The notes below the pieces were generated by a model. That model ran no database searches, had not been told where the DNA came from, and saw only the letters and a program-made list of their open reading frames with translations. The position numbers and the translations under genes were made by a program. From the NCBI GenBank assembly GCA_964035545.1, contig OZ037767.1, positions 17,076,781 to 17,140,780 on the forward strand: a stretch of 64,000 bases of DNA, written 5' to 3'. Below, one piece after another: positions 39,201 through 48,478 of this stretch. Origin of the DNA: Bugula neritina. Taxonomy: Eukaryota > Bryozoa > Gymnolaemata > Cheilostomatida > Bugulidae. Every line of letters starts with the position of its first letter. Position 1 is the first letter of the stretch.

Positions 39201-41310
39201 ATTAACAGTAATTGATTTTATCAAAATAACCTGGATGCCTACGATGTTTAAGAGAGATGAGAGAGGAACAGGGAAGGAAGAAAAGGAGAAAAGAGGAAGG
39301 AAGAAAAGCGAGAGATAGAAACTAAGCCGGACACCTGAGCAGTTTCACCGGAGAGTTTAATGTTAGGAGTTGTCTCTAGTGTTCCCTTGAAGATATGAGT
39401 CACAGCAACAGCACCAGAGGGCGCTTCACACTTCCACAGCCTCAGGCCAGGTCTAGCAGCGTAAACATACTCGGGGGAGTCGGGACGGGCGTGGAAACAG
39501 CCTCCAAATGTGCCTTGTCTACAGTAACAGAAAAATCTGTCTTAGAAACATTAAATTGATTAGCTCTTCACATGACTTAATACTTGTAAGGCAATGTGTT
39601 GATTGAAGTCTCAACATGAGAAGGCAACTGAAGTAGTGACTCTATTTATATCTTAAAGAGATAACCAATCAGAGCAAAGGAACTGGTCACATGACCAGAG
39701 AATACTCACTGTTTACGAGGTTTAGTGCCGAGTTTAGTGATCTCCCCGGAGCTCAGATGTAGTATAGCAGCAGACAGGGTGGTGGATACCAACAGGAGGG
39801 GAGAACTCAAACTCAGCTGTACCACCGGGTGAGTCTCATTCAACAGCACCGTCTGACTCAACTCAGTCTACAGGAAGTGATGTCATGCAGGAAATGAGTA
39901 CGAGTCATACGAGTGGTTGAGAGTTTAAAAGTGTCTTTTAGTCAAAACAAAAATTCTAAGTCGATATGAAGCTGAATATGTAAAACCCCTGAGAGGGGGA
40001 GTTGAGTGGATGATGCTTCGCAAGTAGCTCTAGACTCACCTTTTTGATCTCTACAGCTGTCACTACTCCACTCTCGTCTCCGACATATACAACACGGTGG
40101 TCAGGTGCAAACTGCAGCGCGGTTATGCACGCATTGCTAACAACTGCAATCTGCAGACAGGATGTAGCCTGAAACATACAGAAATATCAGATAGAAACTC
40201 AAGCATCTTTAGTCAGTTGTAATATAAAACATTTGAATAATTTATCTTTGGGGAATAAACCAGTCTATTCAGTTTCGCTAAGTCTGTATGAAGTAAAGAT
40301 ATACAAGAAATTTTTAAAAAGAACAATTTAGAAAAACATAATAAATAACTTTAGACAATTTCGCTCTCATGTAAGATAATATTATATATATTATTCATCA
40401 TAATGAGAGTAGACAACTCCCACATTCTACAGTAATACTATAAGTATAGGCAACCAGACAGACAGACAGACACACATGATAATAATATAGATCATATAAT
40501 AAAAACCTTAATATAGCTCTCAGGACTGTCAACATGCAGACGTGAGTAGAAGATCTGCCCTGATTGGCTGCCGACTGCCACATGATAATCTCTACCTTCT
40601 GATTGGCTGCCTTTAACGGTATTCTTACTGCCTGATTGGTCACTTTGAGACCTGTCTTTTGATAGGCTGATCTTCGTGAGGTTTTCACTCTTATTCTGAA
40701 CAGAATTTTACACGCTTTAAAAAACGTTGCATTTAAAACATACTTTGATATCAGCAGACAATCATTATAAATAGCTCGTGAACTTACACCACACTTAATT
40801 TTCAGAATGAGGCTGCGTCTTCTCCTGTCAATAATATAGACGACGGCCATATTGCTTCCTACAGCCAGCCAGTCCTCGCAGACGTCCAGAGAAGTTATTA
40901 GAATGTCTTGAGTTCCCAGAGAGATGATTCTCTGACCTGCATTCAATAGCAGACGTCATATGAATGCTCAAACTAGCTGAACTAGTAAACACTCAGTATG
41001 AGTCGAGAAATCAATTTCTTCAATAGACAGGTTTTTTAAAGGGAAATTTTCAACTCGGTTTGAGCCAGGAAACTAGTTTAAAATGCTTCTTCAACTGATA
41101 GGAGAAAATTCAATTTACACAAAATAAAATGTTTAGTGAACTACGAAACCAAATTTTGGGTAAACATACCATTCACCAGCAGTTTAAGGTAACTATATAT
41201 AAATTAGGAGGTCAAAGGGTTAACTGTTCACCTTTGTCAGGAATGAGATAGAGGAGATGAGACAGGGAGTCCCATTCTTTGTAACGGGGAGATGTCTGAG
41301 GGTCATCCAT
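6247..41310 (-). CDS. TECPR2: TECPR2, complete (WD40 / linker / TECPR repeats / LIR)
   Basis: Twenty-seven exons in compatible phases: 41310-41232, 40936-40788, 40695-40507, 40168-40040, 39867-39710, 39518-39335, 33638-33502, 33250-33120, 32467-32319, 31406-31296, 30696-30625, 30418-30321, 30015-29825, 29599-29078, 28890-28835, 28508-28392, 28124-27941, 27592-27454, 27321-27134, 26847-26690, 26280-26109, 25415-25244, 24725-24574, 24016-23868, 22461-22320, 6819-6670, 6389-6247. They sum to 4,221 nt, 1,406 residues (human about 1,411). Residues 1-385 are WD40 blades (L-A-V-G-S-N in exon 2, A-R-P-G-L-R-L-W-K in exon 6, V-S-W-N-D in exon 7). Residues 386-824 are a low-complexity linker ending in S-D-S-D-E-E-D-I-Y. 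Residues 825-1406 are TECPR repeats (W-A-V-D-S, R-x-G-I-T, G-D-Y-W-K-K-I-P). The C-terminus D-W-E-L-L matches the LC3/GABARAP-interacting motif at the human C-terminus. TECPR2 supports autophagosome/lysosome tethering and ER export in human cells. The weakest joins are the exon 3 donor (gttttt) and the exon 14 acceptor. A 5' UTR intron is possible just above 41350. Confidence 0.95.
6820..13490. other. TECPR2 intron 25, distal part: no gene seen
   Basis: AT-rich intron sequence. Short frames at 6927, 7907, 9582, 10346, 11044 and 12656 have no recognisable motifs, no consistent splice sites and biased AT codons, so I regard them as chance. A near-palindromic ta-rich stretch lies near 8525-8565, and a short catagcttttca repeat at 12206-12255. 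Nothing else is supported. Confidence 0.6.
13502..13605 (-). other. Candidate alternative terminal exon (TECPR2 isoform?)
   Basis: On the reverse strand a pyrimidine-rich tract ending in ccacag precedes a 34-codon open frame (A-C-Q-L-A-K-L-I-P-A-V-E-G to G-L-S-P, stop at 13502-13504). The exon begins with two bases that complete the one-base overhang left by the exon ending at 22320, so it could replace the last two TECPR2 exons and give a protein without the C-terminal LIR. The peptide shows loose tectonin-like spacing only. No polyadenylation signal is evident nearby. Chance phase match is one in three. Confidence 0.25.
13798..13805 (+). promoter_or_regulatory. TATA box for nested gene
   Basis: TATATAAG within a locally GC-richer stretch (13700-13870) and about 220-280 bp upstream of the candidate start codons at 14020 and 14080. 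This is a classic core-promoter layout for the nested plus-strand gene; the transcription start would fall near 13830. Confidence 0.5.
14020..17838 (+). CDS. Nested secreted peritrophin/CBM14-like protein
   Basis: Lies wholly in TECPR2 intron 25 on the opposite strand. The two last exons are firm: 17045-17278 and 17416-17838 (phase 0 join). The first encodes a Cys-rich block (S-C-I-Y-W-R-C, ten residues, C-A-P-G, later P-C and K-A-C) resembling peritrophin-A/CBM14 chitin-binding domains. The second is a Pro/Thr/Ser-rich, mucin-like tail ending at TGA 17836-17838. Upstream, 14020-14196 (or from ATG 14080) encodes a hydrophobic signal sequence (I-L-I-I-L-I-Y-F-L-L) and 15596-15739 a further coding-like exon, but joining them needs the second of two overlapping donors (14201), and the join onward to 17045 is unresolved. 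An alternative first exon is 16182-16331 (ATG, Cys-rich hydrophobic leader, 50 codons, phase 0 to 17045). So the 3' half is well supported and the 5' half uncertain. CBM14 role (chitin or mucin binding) is by family resemblance. Confidence 0.55.
16182..16331 (+). other. GC-rich candidate first exon of the nested gene
   Basis: An unusually GC- and CpG-rich island in AT-rich surroundings. From ATG 16182 a 50-codon frame runs to a GT donor at 16332 and is in phase with the exon at 17045. It encodes M-C-C-R-Y-L-C-R then a hydrophobic Leu/Val-rich run, then H-C-C-V-P-R-N-C. A TAG at 16202-16204 could instead be an acceptor with the same block read in another frame. Reverse-strand frames are also open here, so the choice is not certain. 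Confidence 0.35.
17929..17934 (+). terminator. Polyadenylation signal of nested gene
   Basis: AATAAA 91 bp after the stop codon at 17836-17838, at the expected distance for a short 3' UTR. Confidence 0.6.
18000..22310. other. TECPR2 intron 25, proximal part
   Basis: AT-rich intron with no firm gene. A (ta) run lies at 18047-18066 and a 40-bp direct duplication (cacaatagatatat) near 18185-18245. A small plus-strand frame starts at ATG 19688 (M-A-G-K-A-S-G-R-Q-R) and could splice to a short exon near 20352 ending in TAA at about 20395, but a 36-residue product with a weak donor is not convincing. A foldback element is listed separately. A short tatggcacgagtgaggt repeat sits at 22000-22075. Confidence 0.5.
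21438..21621. mobile_element. Foldback/MITE-like hairpin
   Basis: Two arms of about 73 bp (21438-21510 and 21550-21621) are inverted copies, sharing blocks such as aagaatctctgac, atgcagtattaaa and ttcatatata, with a loop of about 40 bp. Arm identity is high but not perfect. It has no coding capacity, consistent with a miniature inverted-repeat element; no clear target-site duplication was found. Confidence 0.6.
23404..23634. repeat. 49-bp minisatellite in TECPR2 intron 24
   Basis: Between four and five copies of a 49-bp unit starting gggttactgacacc and ending gtcaggtgaccttgaat. Confidence 0.95.
23790..23863. repeat. 19-bp repeat abutting TECPR2 exon 24 donor
   Basis: Four copies of gatagatatagagctatgt. 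The array touches the reverse-strand splice donor at 23867-23862. Confidence 0.9.
24037..24130. repeat. Short gagagcagagg repeat beside TECPR2 exon 24 acceptor
   Basis: Four imperfect copies of a unit of roughly 26 bp (agagagcagaggctat core), starting about 20 bp beyond the acceptor of the exon ending at 24016. Confidence 0.8.
24348..24567. repeat. 20-bp minisatellite at TECPR2 exon 23 donor
   Basis: Eleven nearly perfect copies of gagtagagagtgaatagtga. The array starts directly beside the donor (24568-24573) of the exon at 24574-24725. The homogeneity indicates recent expansion. Confidence 0.96.
24838..25200. repeat. 26-bp minisatellite in TECPR2 intron 22
   Basis: About thirteen copies of a 26-bp unit (agttagaatactaatactca plus gtcaat), some truncated, filling most of the intron between exons 22 and 23. 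Confidence 0.95.
26311..26672. repeat. 24-bp minisatellite filling TECPR2 intron 20
   Basis: Fifteen copies of a 24-bp unit (gtatactagtagtaggggta plus gcat). Because 24 is a multiple of three and the unit lacks stops in several frames, long octapeptide-repeat ORFs run on both strands. They are not coding: homologous TECPR2 exons splice around the array (donor 26689, acceptor 26281). Confidence 0.95.
27330..27442. repeat. gtaatatatattaca repeat in TECPR2 intron 18
   Basis: Imperfect repeats of cagtaatatatatta occupy nearly the entire short intron between exons 18 and 19. Confidence 0.85.
27636..27905. repeat. 16-bp minisatellite in TECPR2 intron 17
   Basis: About sixteen copies of tagtactgtgtggtag with acgtgata variants, between exons 17 and 18. 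The reverse-strand ORF through it is a repeat translation. Confidence 0.95.
28280..28388. repeat. 20-bp repeat beside TECPR2 exon 16 donor
   Basis: About five copies of cacaggaagtgccgagccta. The array reaches the donor of exon 16 (28386-28391). Confidence 0.9.
28890..28975. repeat. taatataatatgatataatg repeat in TECPR2 intron 14
   Basis: Imperfect 20-bp AT repeat starting immediately at the acceptor side of exon 15 (28890). Confidence 0.75.
30712..31112. repeat. 31-bp minisatellite in TECPR2 intron 10
   Basis: About thirteen copies of a 31-bp unit (cacttagagcactgtataca plus cgtgtcatact). It begins about 15 bp from the acceptor of exon 11 at 30696. Confidence 0.95.
31815..32262. repeat. About 27-bp minisatellite in TECPR2 intron 9
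   Basis: Roughly fifteen variable copies of acatgtaccagtatgacaca plus ccccctt. ORFs on both strands are repeat translations. Confidence 0.94.
32334..32395 (-). repeat. Coding repeat: Thr/Ser tract in TECPR2 exon 9
   Basis: Short tandem repeat of tagtagtagaggtagaag inside coding exon 32319-32467, giving a T-S-T-T-T-S-T-S run in the linker between the WD40 and TECPR halves. It keeps the reading frame and is one of the few arrays inside an exon here. Confidence 0.8.
32638..32800. repeat. 15-bp minisatellite in TECPR2 intron 8
   Basis: Eleven near-perfect copies of taactgtataactaa between exons 8 and 9. Confidence 0.95.
33640..39330. other. TECPR2 intron 6: AT-rich, with decayed remnants
   Basis: Contains a purine tract (33800-33910), a GC-richer CpG-bearing patch with tgacgtgg (34060-34290), period-6 cryptic repeats of the form gagtat/cactat/gactat (about 34500-35050 and 38040-38600), a decayed coding remnant (36760-37304) and a possible 24-bp micro-exon on the plus strand at 36155-36178 (acceptor ttctttttag, donor gtaagt, containing ATG-AAA-AAA). 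No intact gene is visible. Confidence 0.55.
36760..37304 (-). pseudogene. Decayed coding remnant of unknown family
   Basis: Two blocks on the reverse strand have protein-like composition against the AT background. Block 1 (37304-37133): an acceptor-like site, a basic run (R-R-K-L-R-S-S-Q-N-A-A-R), then T-Y-H-P-G-V-F-E-L-T-W-P-A-E-F-L-K, ending at a GT donor. Block 2 (about 36890-36760): F-S-G-S-F-Q-I-F-I-E-G-K-E-N-H-C, then F-I-T-E-C-K-L-L-P-P-T-D-D-D and a terminal stop, preceded in frame by a TAA inside an otherwise similar reading frame. I do not recognise the family. The internal stop and phase mismatch argue for a pseudogene or old transposon remnant. Confidence 0.4.
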
Positions 41311-43137
41311 GTTTTCAGTGGCAGGTGAAAGATGAAAAGCTGCTCATCTTTAACTGCATCAACAAACTTAATGGTCAAATTTGAATTTTAGTAAATTATT
41401 CACAATGATAATAATTATTATCATAGTTTTTAGAGGAGTATGAATGGTGGTTATTATTCATGTTTTAGCAACCTCAAAGAGTCAGAGTAAGACTGATTAA
41501 TAACAAGTATTACTATTACTGTTAGTCTTACTGTTTAGGATTTACCAATTATAAAGATTACTTATCACTATAATAGGCATTGTAAATTTCTTTTATAAAT
41601 TATAAGTATTGTTATTGTATAGTTATAAGGCTATACCTAATAGTGATAGTAATACTATTAGTCCAGCACTCATAATCATAATGATAATCATTGATTAAAT
41701 TTAATGTAAAGCCAAATGTATAAACTTACAAAATCATGTAAAGTATTCATATAAGTATTCTAATGCCCTAATGGTAATACTTATATTATACATATATTTA
41801 TATTGCATATATAAGTATAACTATAAGTATTATTGAGTATATATAAGTATAAGTATAACTACATGGTAAGTAATATTATTTAGTATACTGTAACTTTAAG
41901 ACTATCATTAAGTCAAAGTGTATATTGGTGTTCATGCTGACACTGATACTCAGGATGATAATGAAACTTGAAAGCAACTGATATGTCAATCACAATGTAA
42001 ATGTGAAATTCAAATTGAAAATGAATGCAAACTTAGTGATCATGATAGTGATAGTGTTAGTAATGAGCAAATCATAATACTAATGCCAATGGTAATACCC
42101 AAATAGTAAAACTAATTGTAATGACTAATTGCCAATTGGGCTTAGTACTACAACTACTACTAATACTATGATCTATCATTATGAGCATGACTATGAGGGT
42201 GACTGTCATAGTTGCTGTTAGAGCATGGCATTATCATTATGATTATCCCATTGTGATACTGATTGACTCAATCATTGACTCATACTCATAGTCATTATTA
42301 TTGAGTATGACAACGCTTACTCTAACTCTTACAGTTACCCTTACAGTTACTGATAGTGTTACTCTTGGTCTTAGAGTTAGTCTAAGCCTTACTCTTACTC
42401 ATAGACTTACTCTTACTCTTAGAGTTGGTATCACACCAGTTTCAGCTTGACTTTGAGTTTCACTTTGTCTTTAAATAGTTTCAAACTACAGTAACTAATC
42501 TTTGAATTTAATGCTAAAACCAACAAATAAAAACATTGCCTAAGTTTATCGACATTTTAACATAGCAGAAAGTGAAAACATAATCGACTAATATATAACA
42601 ATTATAATAAATATTTTAATGTAAATTATTAATTATTGCTACAAACACTGATAGTGATATCATATTATGATATCAGCAGTGGTATCAAAGGTAAATAAAT
42701 GCAGAAATGAGGGTGCACTAAATAACGAGTAAAGCTATTACCTCACGCATATTTCAAATCAAAAACTTTTTCAGCTATGTCATGAACATTTATCACGAGT
42801 GATTTTTATAAAGAGGACAACTCTTAGAGTACTTTTGACTCAATTTTTCCAAAATTATTTCACTCGTGCAGTTTGTTTCATTGATGATCAGGTAACTTGA
42901 GTGTTTTTACCACTCTCCTGGTTTACAATATTTCACTCAGACTTTAGCTAATTTTCACACAATACCCACACTCGTAAGTTTCGAAGCAGTGTTTTAAGCG
43001 TTATAAATTGTAAATAAAAGTTATATGTTTGCTATTGGCAACACAATTATAATATAATATTCTTGCTTCACAACAACAGCAATGCAATATACCTGAGGTT
43101 GAATAACTAAATAATGTCACCATATTAGTATACTATT

Positions 43138-43470
43138 ATTATGTATTATGTATTATACATTATATACTATATACATGTATACTATGTATTATATAGTATG
43201 TATTATGTACTATGTATTATATATTATGTATTCTATACTATATGCTGTGTATTATATACTATATATTATATACTATGTATTATGTACTATGTATTATTAT
43301 ATAGTATGTATTTTGTACTATGTATTATATAGTATGTATTATGTACTATGTATTATATATTATGTATTCTATACTATATGCTGTGTATTATATACTATAT
43401 ATTATATACTATGTATTATGTACTATGTATTATTATATAGTATGTATTTTGTACTATGTATTATATACTA
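43138..43470. repeat. Tandem duplication of a tatgtattatgtac-type tract
   Basis: A segment of about 170 bp, itself made of tatgtattatgtactatgt variants, is present twice in tandem with near identity. The Tyr/Leu/Ile-rich ORFs are translations of it. Confidence 0.85.
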
Positions 43471-45175
43471 GAACCTTAGTAATAGAGTCATATCAAAGTC
43501 AATTTGTAACTAGGTAAGTTTTCTAAAGAATTTTTTTAAGAAAGTATTTGCTGAGATACCTATTAACATGTAAAAATTACAATTCAACCAGTTGAATCCT
43601 ATCTTTTCTTTCACAATTTTGAGTAAAACCTGGCCAACAAATGGCCTTTTGTCAATGGAAATAATTGAGCCCCTGAAAATACACTTAGTCAGTATGACGC
43701 AGCTGAGTCAATCAAACTACTATAAACTATTATAACTGGTAATCCAATTACTCAATTCTGATTGGCTGTCAATTTTACAATCAAACTTTAGCAGTTTTGA
43801 GATGTCAATCATCAAGCACGTGGTCCCTAGAACTGCAATTTTCAATTTATTTTCTAACTACATTTGAAATAAGTGTACTTAAATTATTAGTTATCAATGA
43901 GCCCACGCTTGTAGCTTACGTGTGTATACAATATACAACCAACAATGGATAGTATACCAAAGTGTCTGCACTGTGTGACGTGAAAAGGCAATTCCTAAGG
44001 AATAAGGGCACTGCAACTGACTAGCACCTGCTAATCACTGCTTATATAACCAGGGCTTCTCTGCTGACATTATCAAAACTCCATTCATCTTCTGACAGGC
44101 GGTGCAGGTGCTCCATGGTGCTGCCTGCTCTTGTTGGCTAATATTAGAACCTGCAGCCATAGTGACTACTACTGCTGCCACTACTGCTGCCGAAGTGAAG
44201 TGAGAGACAGCTGAGTCTAACTGTAAGTATAGATGTGCCTTCATTTGTGCTTCATTTGTGTTTCACTTACCTCCATAAACAGAAGTAAGTATATGGAAGT
44301 AACTTTTACTAAACTTACATTCACTGTATTATATCATTTGATATATATTTTTTAATGTATATTATTTTATTATATACACTTTGATTATATATATATACAT
44401 TAAGCAACATTATACCATGCATTACATACTATAATATATAATATCATATGTATTATATCCTATATGCATTATATATTATACAACTAAATTATACAAACTT
44501 ACATTCACTGTATTTTACTGTATGTTCACTGTATTATATCATTTAATATATATTATTTGATTTATTTTATTATATACACTTTGATTATATATATACATTG
44601 CAACAATACACTATGTATTCTATATTTATATTATGTATCTTATGCTAATACTATGTATTATACACTATTTATTATATAGCATATAATGTATTATATATTA
44701 GAACAGTAGTAATCAAGTCATAATAAAGGCAAGTTGTAATTAGATGAGAAAATTTGCTGACATGCCTATTAAAGCTGACTATAGCAAGTAAACAAGCTGC
44801 TGTTTAGCCAAAGAACTTTAGAATATAAGCTAAAGTATGGGCATATGAATACCCCACCCTCAATACAACCTGCTCTGGGAGGGAATTGGCTATGAATTCT
44901 GTAATAATTAAACTGGAGATATTTCTGTATACATGAGGACTCTTTACATCTAATCTAATCTGGTTCTGTTTCATCTATATATATATATATATAATGTGTT
45001 GGTAGTCTCTGTTCTCTAATATATCAGTCGCTGTAGTAGAAGTCAGGCTAGCAAATGGTCACATGTTTACTCAACATGGAGCTAAGGCTAGGATTAATAA
45101 ACAAGGCTGTATGACTATTCTAATTTTGTATTATATGTTATAGCTTATTATACTGTCATCTATATTGCTATGTAA

Positions 45176-45925
45176 TACTGTGTAATATAATGTAATACTA
45201 TGTAATATAATGTAATACTATGTAATATAATGTAATACTGCGTAATATAATGTAATACTGTGTAATATAATGTAATACTATGTAATATAATGTAATACTA
45301 TGTAATATAATGTAATACTGCGTAATATAATGTAATACTGCGTAATATAATGTAATACTGTGTAATATAATGTAATACTATGTAATATAATGTAATACTA
45401 TGTAATATAATTTAATACTGTGTAATATAATGTAATATTGTGTAATATAATTTAATACTGTGTAATATAATGTAATACTGCGTAATATAATGTAATACTG
45501 TGTAATATAATGTAATACTGTGTAATATAATGTAATACTATGTAATATAATGTAATACTATGTAATATAATGTAATACTGCGTAATATAATGTAATACTG
45601 CGTAATATAATGTAATACTGCGTAATATAATGTAATACTATGTAATATAATGTAATACTATGTAATATAATTTAATACTGTGTAATATAATGTAATACTG
45701 TGTAATATAATTTAATACTGTGTAATATAATGTAATACTGTGTAATATAATGTAATACTGTGTAATATAATGTAATACTGTGTAATATAATGTAATACTG
45801 TGTAATATAATGTAATACTGTGTAATATAATGTAATACTGTGTATAATATAATGTAATACTGTGTATAATATAATGTAATACTGTGTAATATAATGTAAT
45901 ACTGTGTATAATATAATGCAATATT
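45176..45925. repeat. 20-bp minisatellite, about 37 copies
   Basis: tgtaatactgtgtaatataa repeated for about 750 bp with acta and actgcg variants. It is the longest array in the window. Confidence 0.97.
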
Positions 45926-47236
45926 ATATAATCCCATATATACGCCATGTTCTACAATGTTATTGTGACTAGCACACTTCAACTGTCCCACTATACAGAA
46001 AGTGATGTTTCTTATGTAACCTGCAACTCCCTTATCTGTATGTTGAACTGTATGTGTTTTAGAATCTAATATATAATCATCCATGGCAACATCTACCTTG
46101 TGGTAATCTGTTGAAGATTGGCACATTAGTTCTTATTTGATGTAAGTATTCACCTACATATTATATATTAGGCTATATATTATTATATTATATTGTTAAT
46201 ATAATATTTTTATATTATTATTATTATTATATAATCGTTATATTATTCCGATATTGTATTATTATATTTTATCACACTATTCTATATTATATCATTATTT
46301 TGAAAACTATTAAAACATAACGAAAAGAAAAGCAGCAAAAATTTTTGATAAAATTTGCAGTTTGAAAAGAAGCTTCTAGAATAAAAATAGTTACAGATAA
46401 ATGCATAGACTATAAGTGATATTATCTGTATAAATAATATAATGGTAAGGCTCTAAGCTATATTGCACGCATAAGATTATATATAAACACGCACGGTATA
46501 TATTATAAATGCCAATATAATATATAATTTAAAATGCTAGTTATTTAATTTTCTACAATACTAACTACAAGAGTTGTAATGAGGAAATAATGATGACAGG
46601 CAGCTGCTAGCAGAAACTGTAAACAACATTATAATTATATGGTAACATGACATATTGATAACAAAACACTTTATGGTTGATGGTAAAGATATAAAACAGA
46701 GGGTCACAATTGCCATACATCATAACATATAAAAATACTTTAAAACAACTTATTCTATCAGGGGTTTTTACAGGGGTGGTGACTATAAACTTGTGTGAAT
46801 TTTATTACATATAAAAATATAATTAACTATAAAACTAAGATAGCTTTATGCATGTAATAGTAATTCATATAGCTATTGACTCATATTAACTAATGCCAGC
46901 ATATTCTAAGATTGGAAAAGTTTAGACTTAGATCTGCCATTCTACATAGCTATAGACTGTGATCTTAAGTCAGTCTCCACATATTTCTAGTCTTAGTTTT
47001 ACTTTCAGTTTGCTGGCTTTATTTGAATATTTGCTTTTGTCTATAAGCTTACAACTTCTTCTATGATGAGCATTATGAAAGTTCTTTAGTAGAGTGACCT
47101 CTGACCTCAATTAGCCGTAATAATCATAATTACTTCAAGTGAACGTGTTTTGCATAATTTTCAGTGCATTCCTCCATTCTACTCAACAACCGCTTCGGAT
47201 CACATTATTCTGTTAAGTATTGGTTTTACCTCAGGT

Positions 47237-47460
47237 TTTTGAGAGCACAAGCTTGCTACTTGTCACATCACTACTTTATGGTAATGTCACACACTTGCTA
47301 GTTGTCACATCATCACTACTTTATGGTAATGTCACACACTTGCTATTTGTGTGTCACATCATCACTACTTTATGGTAATGTCACACACTTGCTATTTGTG
47401 TGTCACATCATCACTACTTTATGGTAATGTCACACACTTGCTAGTTGTCACATCATTACT
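47237..47460. repeat. About 45-50 bp repeat, five copies
   Basis: Unit contains gtcacacacttgctatttgt followed by cacatcatcactactttatg; copies differ by a short gtgt insertion. Confidence 0.9.
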
Positions 47461-47589
47461 ATATTATAGTGCCGTTGCTACTATATGGTAAGGCTCATTA
47501 TATGCATAAGATAGAGTGACATTATTTGAAGGTAGAGCTAGTGGGTTAGTTTTTAGATAAATATAGAATCTGTGGTTTGGCTTAGAGAA

Positions 47590-47730
47590 CCAACAAGTGC
47601 AGGGGAGTGTGGTTACAGTGACAGCAACAGCTAGTAGTATAATTATAGTAGAGTACATTGTATACGTGTGCAGAGGAAGTGTGGTTACAGTGACAGCAAC
47701 AGCTAGTATCCTATAGTAGCATGCATTGTG
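47590..47730. repeat. Tandem duplication (about 78 bp)
   Basis: Two copies of a block containing gtgtggttacagtgacagca, diverged at the ends. Confidence 0.8.
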
Positions 47731-48292
47731 TACAAGTTATTGGAGTGTTGAATATTTTATCACATTGACAGGCCAAAACTCTACTGTGTTGCTAAGGTAA
47801 CTTACATACGAATAGTAGGAAAGAGGGCGACTATATATAAGGTGATGTATGAAGAATATTCTATGGTAACTAGTAGCTTATTAGAGTAATAATTCCTCTT
47901 AATTATCAACCTTTAATGTCTATTTAATATAAACAATATTTTCTTTCTTTACCCTCCAATTGAATTAGCCATTTGCTAAACAAATTGGCCTGTAGTACCA
48001 ACTTCAAAGCTGAACAAAACACACAAGAAACTTCAGCTAAGCAAAACTATACTTATACTGTATTGCATTGTACTTAAATATAATTAAATCTAATTATAGT
48101 TTATTGTATTGCACTTGTATTAGGTATATAATATAATTATCTGTTGAGAGATAAAACACATCAAGCAAAGATCTACCAACTTTTCCTAAGGCTGATAAAT
48201 AAACTGATAATAACTACTTATTGTTATTCAATTGCCATCTTCATGACTTCTTAAAATAGACGGAAACCTGTTCCATCTACTAAGTTCTACTA

Positions 48293-48336
48293 CCAGCACC
48301 ACCACCACCAGCACCACCAGCACCACCACCAGCACC

Positions 48337-48367
<31 letters not shown>

Positions 48368-48403
48368 GCACCACCACCACCACCACCACCAACACCACCA
48401 CCA
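48293..48403. repeat. (CAC)n/(CAG) trinucleotide tract upstream of PA-7TM gene
   Basis: Interrupted caccaccagcaccacc tract 76 bp upstream of the start codon at 48479, hence in the promoter, 5' UTR or a 5' UTR intron of the receptor gene. The reverse-strand Trp/Cys ORF is a repeat translation. Confidence 0.93.
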
Positions 48404-48478
48404 TTGCTCAACTGTTTGTTTTAATGTTTTTCCTAATTTTCCAGCTTCTGAGTCTGCACCTGTTTCTGGCCTTAAAAG

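Larger units (their letters stand above)
41311..48290. other. Spacer between divergent TECPR2 and PA-7TM genes: no gene seen
   Basis: Seven kilobases of AT-rich DNA, including period-6 cryptic repeats (41400-42450), tandem arrays listed separately, and two old duplicated segments (43466-43570 resembles 44695-44770; 44320-44420 resembles 44500-44600). A short reverse-strand frame at 44035-44244 has no recognisable domain. Promoters for both flanking genes must lie here, but no convincing TATA box was identified. Confidence 0.55.

Noticed and set aside
44035-44244. 69-codon reverse-strand ORF with Ala/Val run
   Set aside because: No recognisable domain and no neighbouring exon; another frame is equally open. 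Too little to call a gene.
45638-46126. 162-codon Tyr/Ile/Leu ORF
   Set aside because: Translation of the 20-bp AT-rich array; no start context or domain.
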